DNA of 64,000 nt, from assembly GCA_036419695.1 (NCBI GenBank), contig CP143946.1, positions 2,784,001 through 2,848,000 of the forward strand, written 5' to 3'. Source of the DNA: [Clostridium] symbiosum. Its GTDB lineage: Bacteria; Bacillota; Clostridia; Lachnospirales; Lachnospiraceae. Positions 34,029-43,488 of the stretch are shown here, in pieces; the first letter of the stretch is position 1; every line of letters begins with the position of its first letter. Under the pieces are notes generated by a model. The model worked only from the letters and a program-made list of their open reading frames with translations. It had not been told where the DNA came from and made no database searches. A program made the translations under genes and the position numbers.

Positions 34029-35579
34029 TTACATCAAAGGCGCAAACAATCTCAGCGCCTTGCCCGCAAAGCGTTTGAGGGGCGAATAACGGCGGCACTC
34101 TTCGAGCGTTACCGGCCGGCACATTCCGAGGGTTGCCTGGAAATCCTCCTCCACCGTATAAACGGTGCTGTTTTTATACAGGTAGGCCGCACATTCAAAA
34201 TGCAGGTAAAGGCTCCTGTAGTCCAGGTTGATGGTCCCGACCACCGCTTTTTCATCATCGCTGATAAACATCTTGGCATGGACAAATCCCGGCGTGTACT
34301 CATAGATCTTCACCCCTGCCCGCAGAAGCTCCACATAATAGGATCTGGCCAGCAGGTAAGCATAGAGTTTGTCGGGGATGTGGGGCATGATGATAATGGT
34401 CTCAACCCCCCGTTTTGCCGCGTATTTTAATGCGGTCAGGGTCACATCGTCCAGAATCAGGTATGGCGTCATAATATGCACGTACCGCTTTGCATGGCCC
34501 AGAATATCGAGATATACCTGTTCCCCGACATTTTCCCCGTCAAGCGGGCTGTCCGCATAGGGCATCACAAACCCGGAGCGGTCCATCCCTTCCGGAAAGC
34601 GGTAATCCTCCGGCAGGAGAAAACGGCCGTAGTCTTCCTTCTCCGGCTCCGTCACCCCCCATAACTGGAGAAACATCATCGTAAAGCTGGTTACGGCATC
34701 GCCTTTCAACATCACGGCCGTATCTTTCCAGTGGCCGAACCGCTCCCTCCTGTTAATGTATTCATCCGCCAGGTTCACGCCGCCGGTGAAACCGGTATGG
34801 CCGTCTATGACACATATCTTCCTGTGATCCCGGTTATTCTGATAGCTGGAAAGGGCCGGTTTCACAGGTGAAAACATCTTGCATTTGATTCCTTTGGTCT
34901 GAAGTGTTTTGGGATAGGAATACGGGAGAAGCGCGAGACAGCACATGCCGTCGTACATAAAACGGACCTCCACTCCCTCTTTCACCTTCTGTTCCAGCAC
35001 CTCCAGAATTGAGTCCCACATAATTCCGCGCTCCACAATGAAGTACTCCATAAAAATGAACTTCTCCGCCTGCCTTAACTCATCAAGCATTTTCGGATAC
35101 ATGTCGTCCCCAAGAGGGAAATATTCGACGCTGGTATTCTGGTATACCGGAAATTTGCCGTACTTATTCATATAGCGGGCCAGGTTGCCCTCACTGGAAC
35201 TGATATTATTAAATTCCCTCATCACCTCCGGATCCTGAATAAGGTAGGGCGCAACCTCTTTTTCGAGGGACTGGATCCGCCTGTTGATCAGCTTTACCCC
35301 CGGCTGAAGTTTCAGGAACAGATAAAAAAGCGTTCCGAACACGGGAAAAATCAGGATCGGCACTACCCAGGACAGCTTGATGCTGCAATTCTCATCATTG
35401 CTGATAATATAGATAAGCACAATGGCGCTCAGCAGGGAAGAACCGCCGTATAAATAAATCATATATTCCTTAAGCCAGTTAAACCCTGCCAGAAGTACGC
35501 CGATCTGAATCAGAAGAAACAGGACGAGAAAAGTCGTCCGGCCAAAAATAATTCTAAGCAATCCCCTTAATTTTTTCAT
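34029..35579 (-). CDS. cls: Cardiolipin synthase (phospholipase D family)
   Basis: 516 residues. Two N-terminal membrane segments (about 12-32 and 38-60) and a short PLDc_N region precede two PLD domains with HKD motifs: HRKICVIDGHTGFTGGVNLADEY near 248 and HAKMFISDDEKAVVGTINLDYRSLYLHFE near 428. It joins two phosphatidylglycerol molecules into cardiolipin and glycerol at the membrane. It has its own terminator and is flanked by converging or unrelated genes. The ribosome site is weak (GTGAAAGAT). Confidence 0.94.
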   Translation of the reverse strand: MKKLRGLLRIIFGRTTFLVLFLLIQIGVLLAGFNWLKEYMIYLYGGSSLLSAIVLIYIISNDENCSIKLSWVVPILIFPVFGTLFYLFLKLQPGVKLINRRIQSLEKEVAPYLIQDPEVMREFNNISSSEGNLARYMNKYGKFPVYQNTSVEYFPLGDDMYPKMLDELRQAEKFIFMEYFIVERGIMWDSILEVLEQKVKEGVEVRFMYDGMCCLALLPYSYPKTLQTKGIKCKMFSPVKPALSSYQNNRDHRKICVIDGHTGFTGGVNLADEYINRRERFGHWKDTAVMLKGDAVTSFTMMFLQLWGVTEPEKEDYGRFLLPEDYRFPEGMDRSGFVMPYADSPLDGENVGEQVYLDILGHAKRYVHIMTPYLILDDVTLTALKYAAKRGVETIIIMPHIPDKLYAYLLARSYYVELLRAGVKIYEYTPGFVHAKMFISDDEKAVVGTINLDYRSLYLHFECAAYLYKNSTVYTVEEDFQATLGMCRPVTLEECRRYSPLKRFAGKALRLFAPLM

Positions 35580-35700
35580 TTGTATCTTTCACATCCTTTA
35601 CTCGTTTTAAAACCATGCTTTTACGCTGCACAATATGCACCGAAGGCGGTCAAGGCAGCATTTCGATAATCCATAAAGGAGATTATATCATTTCTGCACA

Positions 35701-35734
35701 AAAAGCGATAGGGTAATTTCACCCTACCGCTTTT
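35701..35734 (-). terminator. Terminator of the adhesin gene
   Basis: AAAAGCGATAGGGT (35701-35714) with ACCCTACCGCTTTT (35721-35734), one mismatch, six-base loop, T run on the minus strand; 56 bp past the adhesin stop. Confidence 0.88.
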
Positions 35735-35789
35735 CACCCGACGGTTTTACCACCGGGGCATCCCATTTTCGTTAAACCGTTGCGTCACC

Positions 35790-38700
35790 TTACCGGCGTT
35801 TTCTCCTGCCGTATATCATCATGAGAATTCCTCCGAACATAATCAGGAGCAGCGCCGGATACAGAGCCGTCCTCTCTCCCATTTTCGGAAGGGATGCCAA
35901 AGGCACTCCGCTGTCGTCGATGGTAAACAGGTATTCTCCCAGTGGGACGCCGCTTTCATCAATGGTGGTAAGGCCATAATTTCCAGCCGGTAATGTTCTG
36001 TCTATTGTCACGCCGTTATCGTATTTTCCGTGGAATACCTCCTCATTCTGGTCATTTTTGACTATAACCCGGTCGATTCGGTCATCCGGGATCTCCACAC
36101 GGATTCCTCCGTCCGGTGCTTTTTCTATCACTGCAGGCGGCGCTCCATTCTGATCCGAGGGAGGAATGACAGCCGGCGGTACCTGTGCGGGCGGTGCGGT
36201 ACTCTCTTCTGCTTCATGTTCCTGGGTCGGATTTTCCCGGGTCCCTGTTTCCTCCGGTTTTGTTTCGGCTCCCGGTCCTGTCGGCTCCTTGCCGCCGCTT
36301 CCACCCGGGGTGGTTCCTCCGCCTCCGCTTCCGCCGTGGCTTCCGCTTTCCTTCTTCCTGTCACCAATCACGATTTCACTGTCTGTACCGGCTTCCGTGA
36401 GCTCCGATGCAGGATTCCCTGTAAGCTCTATTCCATGATTCTCCGTATCGGAAGAAAGCGTGACGCGGTAGGACGTCGTTTCATTGAGATAGTAGCCCGA
36501 CGGAGGCATTATCTCGGCAACAAGATACGTTCCATAGGGAACATCCTCAAACCGGAACAGGCCGTCACTGCCGCTTAAAGCCGTTTTTCCCAGATACGCA
36601 TCGGCCGCCGTAAAGCGCTCCGTCCCCTCCTTAAAGAGTCCCATCACAGCGCCCTCCAGTCCCCTGGAATTTTCCGTCACCGGTGCGGTTACCTTCCGGC
36701 CCGTTATGGTACCGCGTTTCAGACGGTTTGTGAAGACCGCCTTCTCCCCTGCCGGCTCCGTCTCTTTTTTCCGGATTTTCACGGTCTTACCTTCTGTATC
36801 CAGATGATAGGCTCCTCCCGGCGCGGTCAGGCTGCTGTCTAATTCCTTTATCATATAGGTTCCGGCTCCGGCATTGTCCACAACGATTGTTCCGCCGGCT
36901 CCCATTTCAAGATAAATGCCCTCCGCCGGGACGATTGTGATCTCCCTGGCGCCGGTTATCTCCTTTTCACCGATCCGCTCCTCCACTGCCTTTCCGGAAA
37001 CGTCTTTTCCGGTCAGCAGGAAACGGAATCCCGAAAGATCGGCTCCGTCGGCCCCCGACAGAATGGAGCCATCTTCACCTTCGATTCTCTTTTCAATCAG
37101 AAGTGAATTTTTATAGCACTCATTGACAAAGCTGTTTCCATCCGCTTCGTTGGAGATCCTGTATTCTCCGCCGTTAAGGCCCTGGGCCTCTTTTTTATCA
37201 ACCGTATAGATACCGCCGTCAGCCGTGTAGCCTTCCGGCGCGTTTACTTCCATTATCTGATATTCAAAATCACCGCTGTAGAAGAGCGCCGGACGCTCCG
37301 TGCCGGAAATGAGGGCGCCGTCCACATCCTCACGTCCTGTGTAGGTAAAATAATCCCAGATGCCGGGGCTGCCAAGGTTCATCAGTTCCCCATCTACGGC
37401 CGGATCCGGAAGGACATGGACTCCTCCCGCCGTCTCTTTCAGGGTACAGAGCTTTGTCACCGAGCCGTCCTCCGACTTCACCTGAAGTTCAAACTGCGCT
37501 CCGGCAAGGGGTTCCCTGTCGGAATCCGTTTTATTCACTCTGAGTGCAAAAGCCAGAGGTTCATTTATAAAGGCAAGTGTGTCCCCATTATCATCCGCCG
37601 CGGCTGTCTCATGCGCTTTTACCATAATATCCCTTGCGAACCGCGAGCTGCCGTCCGGCGTCTGGTAACCGTCTGCCTGTACCACTTCCTCCAGGCGGTA
37701 GCCGGTTCCCTCTGCTTCGGCCGGAACGTGCTCAAAGAGCAGAATGCCCTTCTCATCCGTCACCGCGGTGCCGGTGTAAGAAGTATCGGTGACCGGCAGC
37801 TGCGTAATCCTGAATGTAACGCCCTCCAGAGGCTTTCTCAGGGCAGTTCCGCTGCTGTTATAGAATGCCCCGTATTTGACTCCCCTGATATTGCCCGTCA
37901 ACGCCTCAATATTGTAATACAGAAGCGATGGGTCGGCGTCTGTTCTAAGCTCTGCAGTGCCGAAAGCATACCTTCCGTCCTTTGAATAAGGCATTGAGCC
38001 GCCCTGCTCCGCAGCGCCGATGTAATATGTTTCTCCGGCTTTTTCGATGGTGACGGGGATAAATCCCCTGGTTTCCAGGCCGTCATATCCGGGATAATTT
38101 AAGGTGCTGTCGTGATAGAAGCCATCCGGCAAATCCACCTCTTTGACCAGATAGGTCCTGCCTGCCATAAGTAATTTTCCCATATCCTCACGGTCAAAAT
38201 GGCCCCCGGAATTGGTTCTGAGGCTGAGAAGCGGCTGTGACCCGTCAATCGGTTTCCAGACAGTTCCGTCCTTTACCCCTTCATACACTTCAAATACGGC
38301 TCCTTCGACGGGTTCATCCGTCATGATCAGGCTGCCGTCCAGCTTCAGGGCCTTTGTCTTGTTAACCTGGATATACCCGTACGGAAAATCGTTAACCACG
38401 TTAAGCGCCTTAGCGTCCTTCGGCATAATAAGGCCGCTCGGTACGTTCAGCACTCCCGGAACCGGTTCTGCCGCATCTGTTTCCTTTTCCGTCACATTAT
38501 AGAAGGTCACTTCCGTGGACTTGTAGGATGATGTATCCGGCTCTATGTACACGACAATCACCTGTGGCTTCTGTTCCCCGGCCAGCTTATCTTTTACCGC
38601 CTCAAAATCTTCGGTCAGGCGGTAGACGCCGCATGGCAGGGCATAAAGCTCTACGAGTCCGTCCTCATCAATCTGCACCGAATCTGAATCACTGCCTGGA

Positions 38701-41700
38701 TAAGGCGCATAGGCGGTATCTGCCTCCCCCTTCTCTTTTCTTTCCACATGGAACCGGATCGGATAAACCGTGCCGTCGACCGGATGATAATTTTGATCCG
38801 TCTTATAGAAGGCAAGGTCCGTGAGCAGCCGTGTGTTGGTCACAACGGCTTCCGAAGGGCTGGCCGTCCTGTCCGCCGTATAGGGAAATCCGCCGACTGC
38901 CTTTGTCTCCACCTTAAACCCGTTTTCACCGTCGTGAAGCACCTTGACCTCCAGATATCCCGGCGCTTTTTGATAACCGTAGGGAGGCGCTGCCTCCTCA
39001 AGATGATAAGTCATAGAGGGATCCAGATTTTCAAAAATTACCTTTCCATTTTCATAACTGTCCGGCCTTCGCGGGTTCAGCCTGCCGCTCGGATCCGTTA
39101 AAAGGAAATCAGCGCCGTCTAACGGGGTTCCGGACTGATCCTGTTTACTAAATTCCAGCCTGTTATCCGCTCCGGTCCGGGGCGAATTCAGGACATCCAT
39201 GTTCATCTTGAGCACGCCGCTTCCGGTATCCTGCACATGAAGTGCATCCTTTGAAATATCAGAAGGCAGTTTTTCAGGCATACCGCCCGTAAACAGCAGA
39301 TACTGTGTCTCATAAGAATCAAGATCATAGCCCTGGGCCGGTTTCGTCTCATCCAGCCGGTAGATTACATCATTCTTCAGCCGGACAAAAAACATCTGCC
39401 CGGAGCTGTTACTGGTCCTGGATTTCACCATCGTGGCGTCATTGACCGGAGTCCACAGGTTCTCTGTCCCCGGTGAGGAACGTTCATATACAGGAACCAG
39501 GTTGAACCTCGCCCCCTCCAGCACATGGCCTCCTCCGGCGGAGTTTGCGCTCTTTTTTGTGACGGTTGCCATTTTAAGCTTTGACAGCTGGCCAAATACG
39601 GTGTTTCTGAAATTATTCGCGTCCGTATTGGTACTCTCAGATTCATCGCTTCTGCCGTCCGGCCAGTTGACGATAACTTTATTCTTCACGCCTCCGTCCG
39701 GTACCGAATCTACAATCATTGTATGATACCGTAACACGATTGGGGTATTGGCAAGCGGTGCATTCTCTTGATAGGAAATGTCAAAATATGCCCCATTTTT
39801 AAGGATCGTGAAATTCTCATCCAGTTCTCCTGTGGTAAGCGGCGTCATCTGTCCGGGACTTGTGATTTCCCCCGACGGATTCATCGAAGTTTTATAAATC
39901 TGCAGGCTGTCGGGATCGAGTTCCAGGTAATCCTGCATCTCATCCTTCACGGTGACTCCCGAGAAATCGGCGCCTGTCTTATTGAGCGTCACTTCCCATT
40001 CCAGCCAGGGCAGGCCGTCGTATTCCCCGCCATTTTTATTGTAATTGTGAAACTGCCCCTCTTTTGTTATCTGTTTAGCGGCAACATGGTTTGCATCCGC
40101 CGTTCTCTCGATTTTGACGGGGGTTCCCTGCTCCTCCCGCGAAGAGATGACAAAGCTGTCAAGTCTCACCGTATTGTTTAGCAAAATGGAATCGTTTGAT
40201 TTAAATTCCTTCCGCCTGTAGGGTTCCTCCACATACGTTGTAAATTCGAGCCGGAAGGCGTTCTCGCTGATCATCTGTCCAAGCCCGTCCCCCGACGCAG
40301 ATTTTTCATACAGTACGAAAATCATATCCTGTTTGCTGTAACCCCTGTCCGTCGTATTTGTCCTTGTGAGAACGGATAGGATATGGTTTTCTGAATCGTT
40401 CAGTCTGTATCTGAGCACCTCTTCCGCATCCGACGGCGTTGCATTCGGTTCCGTTGGCAGTTTTTCAAAAGTGACTTTTTTATAATCCCCAATGCCCGAC
40501 GAAGTCCTCTCCTTAACCTCAATTCCCGTAATTTCACAACCATTTCCCGCCTGGCCATCCGCAACACCGTCCGGGGAAAAGATTACTCCCTCCGGCAGGC
40601 TGTCCGTCAAAATGGAATCCTTCAAAAGAATATTGTCGTCATTGTAACCGATTTTCCATTTTACCAGGTTCTTTTCATAATCATATGTATCAACGGCATC
40701 CTTGCTGATAAACGGCATCTTTATCTTCCGGACGGCAGAAGCTTCTCCTTCGTAGTCCTGCTCTCCTGTTTTAACCTGATATGATGCGGTATTTTTAAGC
40801 ACTGCATCTTCATTGCCCAGAATTTCGGGATCAATAACCCTGGTTTTTATCGTAAAGTAATAATAATCTTCCGGCTCTACGTCCTCAAGATGCACGGTCA
40901 GTGTATGTTGATTGTCTGAATCGATCAGGGTAAAATAGTCGGGAGATGCGCCCTCCAATAATTCATAATCCGTCTCATTCTCTAAAGCAGTCCGATCCGC
41001 CTTGTGCAGGATCAGCTTCCCCTGCTTTAGATCGCCCTCATTTTCCAGAATCACCTGTCTGCCGTTATCAAACACATCGGTCAGCGTGAACTCATCCAAC
41101 CTGGACTTCGAGCGGTTGATTTCAAACTTCCAGCTCATGGTCTGCGTAGCCATATCATAATTTGTTACAGACTTTTTCAGGGCCTCGTGGTTGTATTCAA
41201 CCTCTTTTTTAAGATCGACGCTCTCCGGCCACTCCCATTCTCCCGGTCCTTCCCCTTTATAATGCCTGTGGACAAAGGCGGCGTTGTTCGTCACGGTGCC
41301 GCTTCCGCTTGTCACGGTATGGCCTCCCATCCCAACGTCCGTATCATACACGATTTCCAGATCCCGGTTAATCAAATTAAGGGCAGGCAGAATAAAACCG
41401 GTTGCGGTGTGAACCGTCTCTTTACCGGAAGTTTCCCTGTCTTTATAGGTATATGTGAATTTCACCGCTTCTGAAGAGGATGACGGCACCTTTTCCGATA
41501 CCAGTTCCATAAATTCCTTCATGGAATCCGCGTTGTTAAAATAAGCATCCGGCGAAGTTTCTCCCAAATCGAGTGAAATATCGCTGTCCGATAATGCCAC
41601 ATCCTCCCCATCCCCGCCGCCATTGCTGTCTTTTACGTGGATAACGCCGCTGTATGTAAGCCTGTCGCCGAGCCAGTCGATCAGATACGCCGAATCAACG

Positions 41701-43073
41701 GCAACAAGTACCGTGCTAAGACGGATATTCCAGCGGATCACCCTGCCGTCCACCCCGACTTCCTGTCCGTCTTTCGTGATTGTCTGTTCCAGCCTCTTGT
41801 GGGTCGTCGTCTTATCGGAGGCCAAATCTTTTGTGCCCGCCGCATTGTCGCGCAGCGCTACTTTATTTTCCACATCCAGCTCACGGACAGTCCCCCACTT
41901 TTCCATTCCGGTGATGATGGAATCATTCAGTCTCGTCTCCACGGTGATGACCGCTTCCGTGATATTGCCTGCGGTATCCGACTTCATTCCGGCAGAGGAT
42001 GGGCTGGCAATCGGATAGACCACTTTTCCGTCTTTATAGTAATCCTGAAGCGGTGTAAGTTCCTCCCTGTCATCTCCCGAACCAGCGTAAATTCCGATTA
42101 CTTCCAGCTCGGACGGGATCTCATCAATGATGTACTTTCCTTCCAGAGAATAGGATTTTTCGAGTCCCATCGCTTTCTTTATACCGGCGGATTTCTTTGT
42201 GTGTTTCCTTTTCCTTATCTGGCTGCTTGTTCCGGGTTCCTCCACATCCTCATCATCATCGTCCATGGCCTGCCAGGTGTCCCAGTCATCGATGTCGTCA
42301 TATCTGGAAGACAGCTTTGATGTGCTGGCCGGCTCGGAGGCAGAAGCCGCTTCCGAGGAGGAGGCCCTGGCCGTGATCGTATAAGTGATACCGGCATCCG
42401 CCTCACTGGATGATGCTTTCTTACTGATCGAATAGGCTCCTTTTTCGTCGGGATCGTCCGGCTCTCCCGAACCGATTTTAACGGTGACGCTTCCGTCCTT
42501 ATTGTCTTTTATCTGAATCCCGGCGCCGTTATGGCCCTCTGAAACCTCCAGCGACAAACTGCCTCCGGCGCTAATATTTTCACTGCTATATATTACTTCT
42601 TTATTAAATTCGATTCTGATATCCAGGTAATTCTTATGATTTTCGGTTATCAGGGTGCCTATGGCCTCTCCACCATAGACGATTTTCTGAGGCTTGAAAT
42701 CCATGTTTTCTTTCAAAAACTCACATTTCACTCTGAAAGAGAAATCAATGTCCGCACACTCGTTAATATAATCGTCCCCGGCTTTTTCAAGGGCTTTTTC
42801 GACTTCCTGCTCCAGAAAATCGTTGTTAAACGCAAGCTCAAGATTCAGCTCAAATCCGTCGGCCTGTACTTTGTCTTCTTCCGACCACAGCTCTATATAG
42901 TCGAATGCCTCTGAGGGTGTTGCGTAATCTTTAATATCGATTTTACTGCTTCCTCCCGCATAGGCGGGCAATCCCTGTCCCACGGTAATGGTCTGGAACA
43001 TTATCACGCAAATCAGAACCCATGAAAATCTCTGTTTCCACTCGGCCTTAAATTTTTTCACTGTCTCTCTCAT
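35790..43073 (-). CDS. Giant cell-wall-anchored adhesin with collagen-binding-like and SpaA/Cna-B repeats
   Basis: 2427 residues from the ATG at 43073 (GAGGAG seven bases upstream; the TTG six bases earlier lacks spacing). A signal peptide (about 1-40, ending PAYA) is followed by an N-terminal domain, an S/A/D-rich disordered stretch with a KRKHTKK patch (about 225-295), then four adhesin-A-like units (for example VIRWNIRLSTV, MSWKFEINRS, LVKWKIGYNDD, WLEWEVTLNKT) to about 1190. The C-terminal half has about eight SpaA/Cna-B-type beta domains (GARFNLVP, GADFLLTD, GAVFEVYE, GVTFRITQ, GAQFELQV, GAVMGLFK with GYY/GY..P.G ends), which usually self-lock by Lys-Asn isopeptide bonds. A P/G/T/E-rich spacer precedes the sorting signal LPKMG, a hydrophobic segment and RRKRR. 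It should be covalently attached to the wall. No sortase is encoded nearby. Ligand unknown. Confidence 0.92.
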   Translation of the reverse strand: MRETVKKFKAEWKQRFSWVLICVIMFQTITVGQGLPAYAGGSSKIDIKDYATPSEAFDYIELWSEEDKVQADGFELNLELAFNNDFLEQEVEKALEKAGDDYINECADIDFSFRVKCEFLKENMDFKPQKIVYGGEAIGTLITENHKNYLDIRIEFNKEVIYSSENISAGGSLSLEVSEGHNGAGIQIKDNKDGSVTVKIGSGEPDDPDEKGAYSISKKASSSEADAGITYTITARASSSEAASASEPASTSKLSSRYDDIDDWDTWQAMDDDDEDVEEPGTSSQIRKRKHTKKSAGIKKAMGLEKSYSLEGKYIIDEIPSELEVIGIYAGSGDDREELTPLQDYYKDGKVVYPIASPSSAGMKSDTAGNITEAVITVETRLNDSIITGMEKWGTVRELDVENKVALRDNAAGTKDLASDKTTTHKRLEQTITKDGQEVGVDGRVIRWNIRLSTVLVAVDSAYLIDWLGDRLTYSGVIHVKDSNGGGDGEDVALSDSDISLDLGETSPDAYFNNADSMKEFMELVSEKVPSSSSEAVKFTYTYKDRETSGKETVHTATGFILPALNLINRDLEIVYDTDVGMGGHTVTSGSGTVTNNAAFVHRHYKGEGPGEWEWPESVDLKKEVEYNHEALKKSVTNYDMATQTMSWKFEINRSKSRLDEFTLTDVFDNGRQVILENEGDLKQGKLILHKADRTALENETDYELLEGASPDYFTLIDSDNQHTLTVHLEDVEPEDYYYFTIKTRVIDPEILGNEDAVLKNTASYQVKTGEQDYEGEASAVRKIKMPFISKDAVDTYDYEKNLVKWKIGYNDDNILLKDSILTDSLPEGVIFSPDGVADGQAGNGCEITGIEVKERTSSGIGDYKKVTFEKLPTEPNATPSDAEEVLRYRLNDSENHILSVLTRTNTTDRGYSKQDMIFVLYEKSASGDGLGQMISENAFRLEFTTYVEEPYRRKEFKSNDSILLNNTVRLDSFVISSREEQGTPVKIERTADANHVAAKQITKEGQFHNYNKNGGEYDGLPWLEWEVTLNKTGADFSGVTVKDEMQDYLELDPDSLQIYKTSMNPSGEITSPGQMTPLTTGELDENFTILKNGAYFDISYQENAPLANTPIVLRYHTMIVDSVPDGGVKNKVIVNWPDGRSDESESTNTDANNFRNTVFGQLSKLKMATVTKKSANSAGGGHVLEGARFNLVPVYERSSPGTENLWTPVNDATMVKSRTSNSSGQMFFVRLKNDVIYRLDETKPAQGYDLDSYETQYLLFTGGMPEKLPSDISKDALHVQDTGSGVLKMNMDVLNSPRTGADNRLEFSKQDQSGTPLDGADFLLTDPSGRLNPRRPDSYENGKVIFENLDPSMTYHLEEAAPPYGYQKAPGYLEVKVLHDGENGFKVETKAVGGFPYTADRTASPSEAVVTNTRLLTDLAFYKTDQNYHPVDGTVYPIRFHVERKEKGEADTAYAPYPGSDSDSVQIDEDGLVELYALPCGVYRLTEDFEAVKDKLAGEQKPQVIVVYIEPDTSSYKSTEVTFYNVTEKETDAAEPVPGVLNVPSGLIMPKDAKALNVVNDFPYGYIQVNKTKALKLDGSLIMTDEPVEGAVFEVYEGVKDGTVWKPIDGSQPLLSLRTNSGGHFDREDMGKLLMAGRTYLVKEVDLPDGFYHDSTLNYPGYDGLETRGFIPVTIEKAGETYYIGAAEQGGSMPYSKDGRYAFGTAELRTDADPSLLYYNIEALTGNIRGVKYGAFYNSSGTALRKPLEGVTFRITQLPVTDTSYTGTAVTDEKGILLFEHVPAEAEGTGYRLEEVVQADGYQTPDGSSRFARDIMVKAHETAAADDNGDTLAFINEPLAFALRVNKTDSDREPLAGAQFELQVKSEDGSVTKLCTLKETAGGVHVLPDPAVDGELMNLGSPGIWDYFTYTGREDVDGALISGTERPALFYSGDFEYQIMEVNAPEGYTADGGIYTVDKKEAQGLNGGEYRISNEADGNSFVNECYKNSLLIEKRIEGEDGSILSGADGADLSGFRFLLTGKDVSGKAVEERIGEKEITGAREITIVPAEGIYLEMGAGGTIVVDNAGAGTYMIKELDSSLTAPGGAYHLDTEGKTVKIRKKETEPAGEKAVFTNRLKRGTITGRKVTAPVTENSRGLEGAVMGLFKEGTERFTAADAYLGKTALSGSDGLFRFEDVPYGTYLVAEIMPPSGYYLNETTSYRVTLSSDTENHGIELTGNPASELTEAGTDSEIVIGDRKKESGSHGGSGGGGTTPGGSGGKEPTGPGAETKPEETGTRENPTQEHEAEESTAPPAQVPPAVIPPSDQNGAPPAVIEKAPDGGIRVEIPDDRIDRVIVKNDQNEEVFHGKYDNGVTIDRTLPAGNYGLTTIDESGVPLGEYLFTIDDSGVPLASLPKMGERTALYPALLLIMFGGILMMIYGRRKRR

Positions 43074-43148
43074 CCTCAAGCTCCTCTTTCGTATCTTTTT
43101 TACATCATTATTTCCTGTCGGTTCCCAACTGTTCTTCTTTTCTGATGT

Positions 43149-43154
43149 ATTATA
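43149..43154 (-). promoter_or_regulatory. Candidate -10 box of the adhesin gene
   Basis: TATAAT on the minus strand about 76 bp upstream of the start, with only a poor -35 (TTCAGG at 16 bp). Confidence 0.45.
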
Positions 43155-43231
43155 GCAAATAATTAACGAGCCTGAATTCGCCTTACCATAATGAACTTTA
43201 TTTTACCAAAACACATTTTAAGTGCACACAT

Positions 43232-43345
43232 ATTTCATGTTTTGCGCAAGACAAAGGATCCCGCCCGCGGGACTCTTTCGCTGCCGCGCGGCTGCTTCAG
43301 CAGCGATTTGCCTCTGCGCGGCGTGTGCATCCTCGCGGAGCGTTT
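43232..43345. repeat. GC-rich block related to the second repeat family
   Basis: GC-rich, with several short inverted repeats (CCCGCCCGCGGG, GCTGCTTCAGCAGC) and the motif CATCCTCGCGGAGCG, close to the CCTCGCGGAA core of the nested repeats. It sits in an otherwise AT-rich intergenic region between the adhesin promoter and the metY terminator. Relationship to the family is tentative. Confidence 0.4.
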
Positions 43346-43380
43346 TTTGATTCATAGGACATAATTTCCTGTGAATTAAA

Positions 43381-43448
43381 AAAAGACCGCTCCGGGGCAG
43401 GGACGGGCAGGATATTCTGTCCTTTGTCTGCTCTCGGAACGGCCTTTT
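43381..43448 (-). terminator. Terminator of metY
   Basis: AAAAGACCGCTCCG (43381-43394) pairs, with G-T pairs allowed, with CGGAACGGCCTTTT (43435-43448); T run on the minus strand; 41 bp past the stop. GTGAATTAAAAAAAG next to it recurs near 30443 (ATGAATTAAAAAAAG). Confidence 0.75.
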
Positions 43449-43488
43449 CATTGCCGTATTATCATCTTATTACTTCTGTCTCTGTCAA

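Noticed and set aside
33757..34122. A 121-residue ORF next to the cardiolipin synthase gene
   Set aside because: Overlaps the 3' end of cls on the same strand and the promoter and terminator signals; no family and no start signals.
36030..42320. Long plus-strand ORFs opposite the adhesin gene
   Set aside because: Antisense shadows of a long GC-biased coding region; composition follows the adhesin frame and no ribosome sites were seen.
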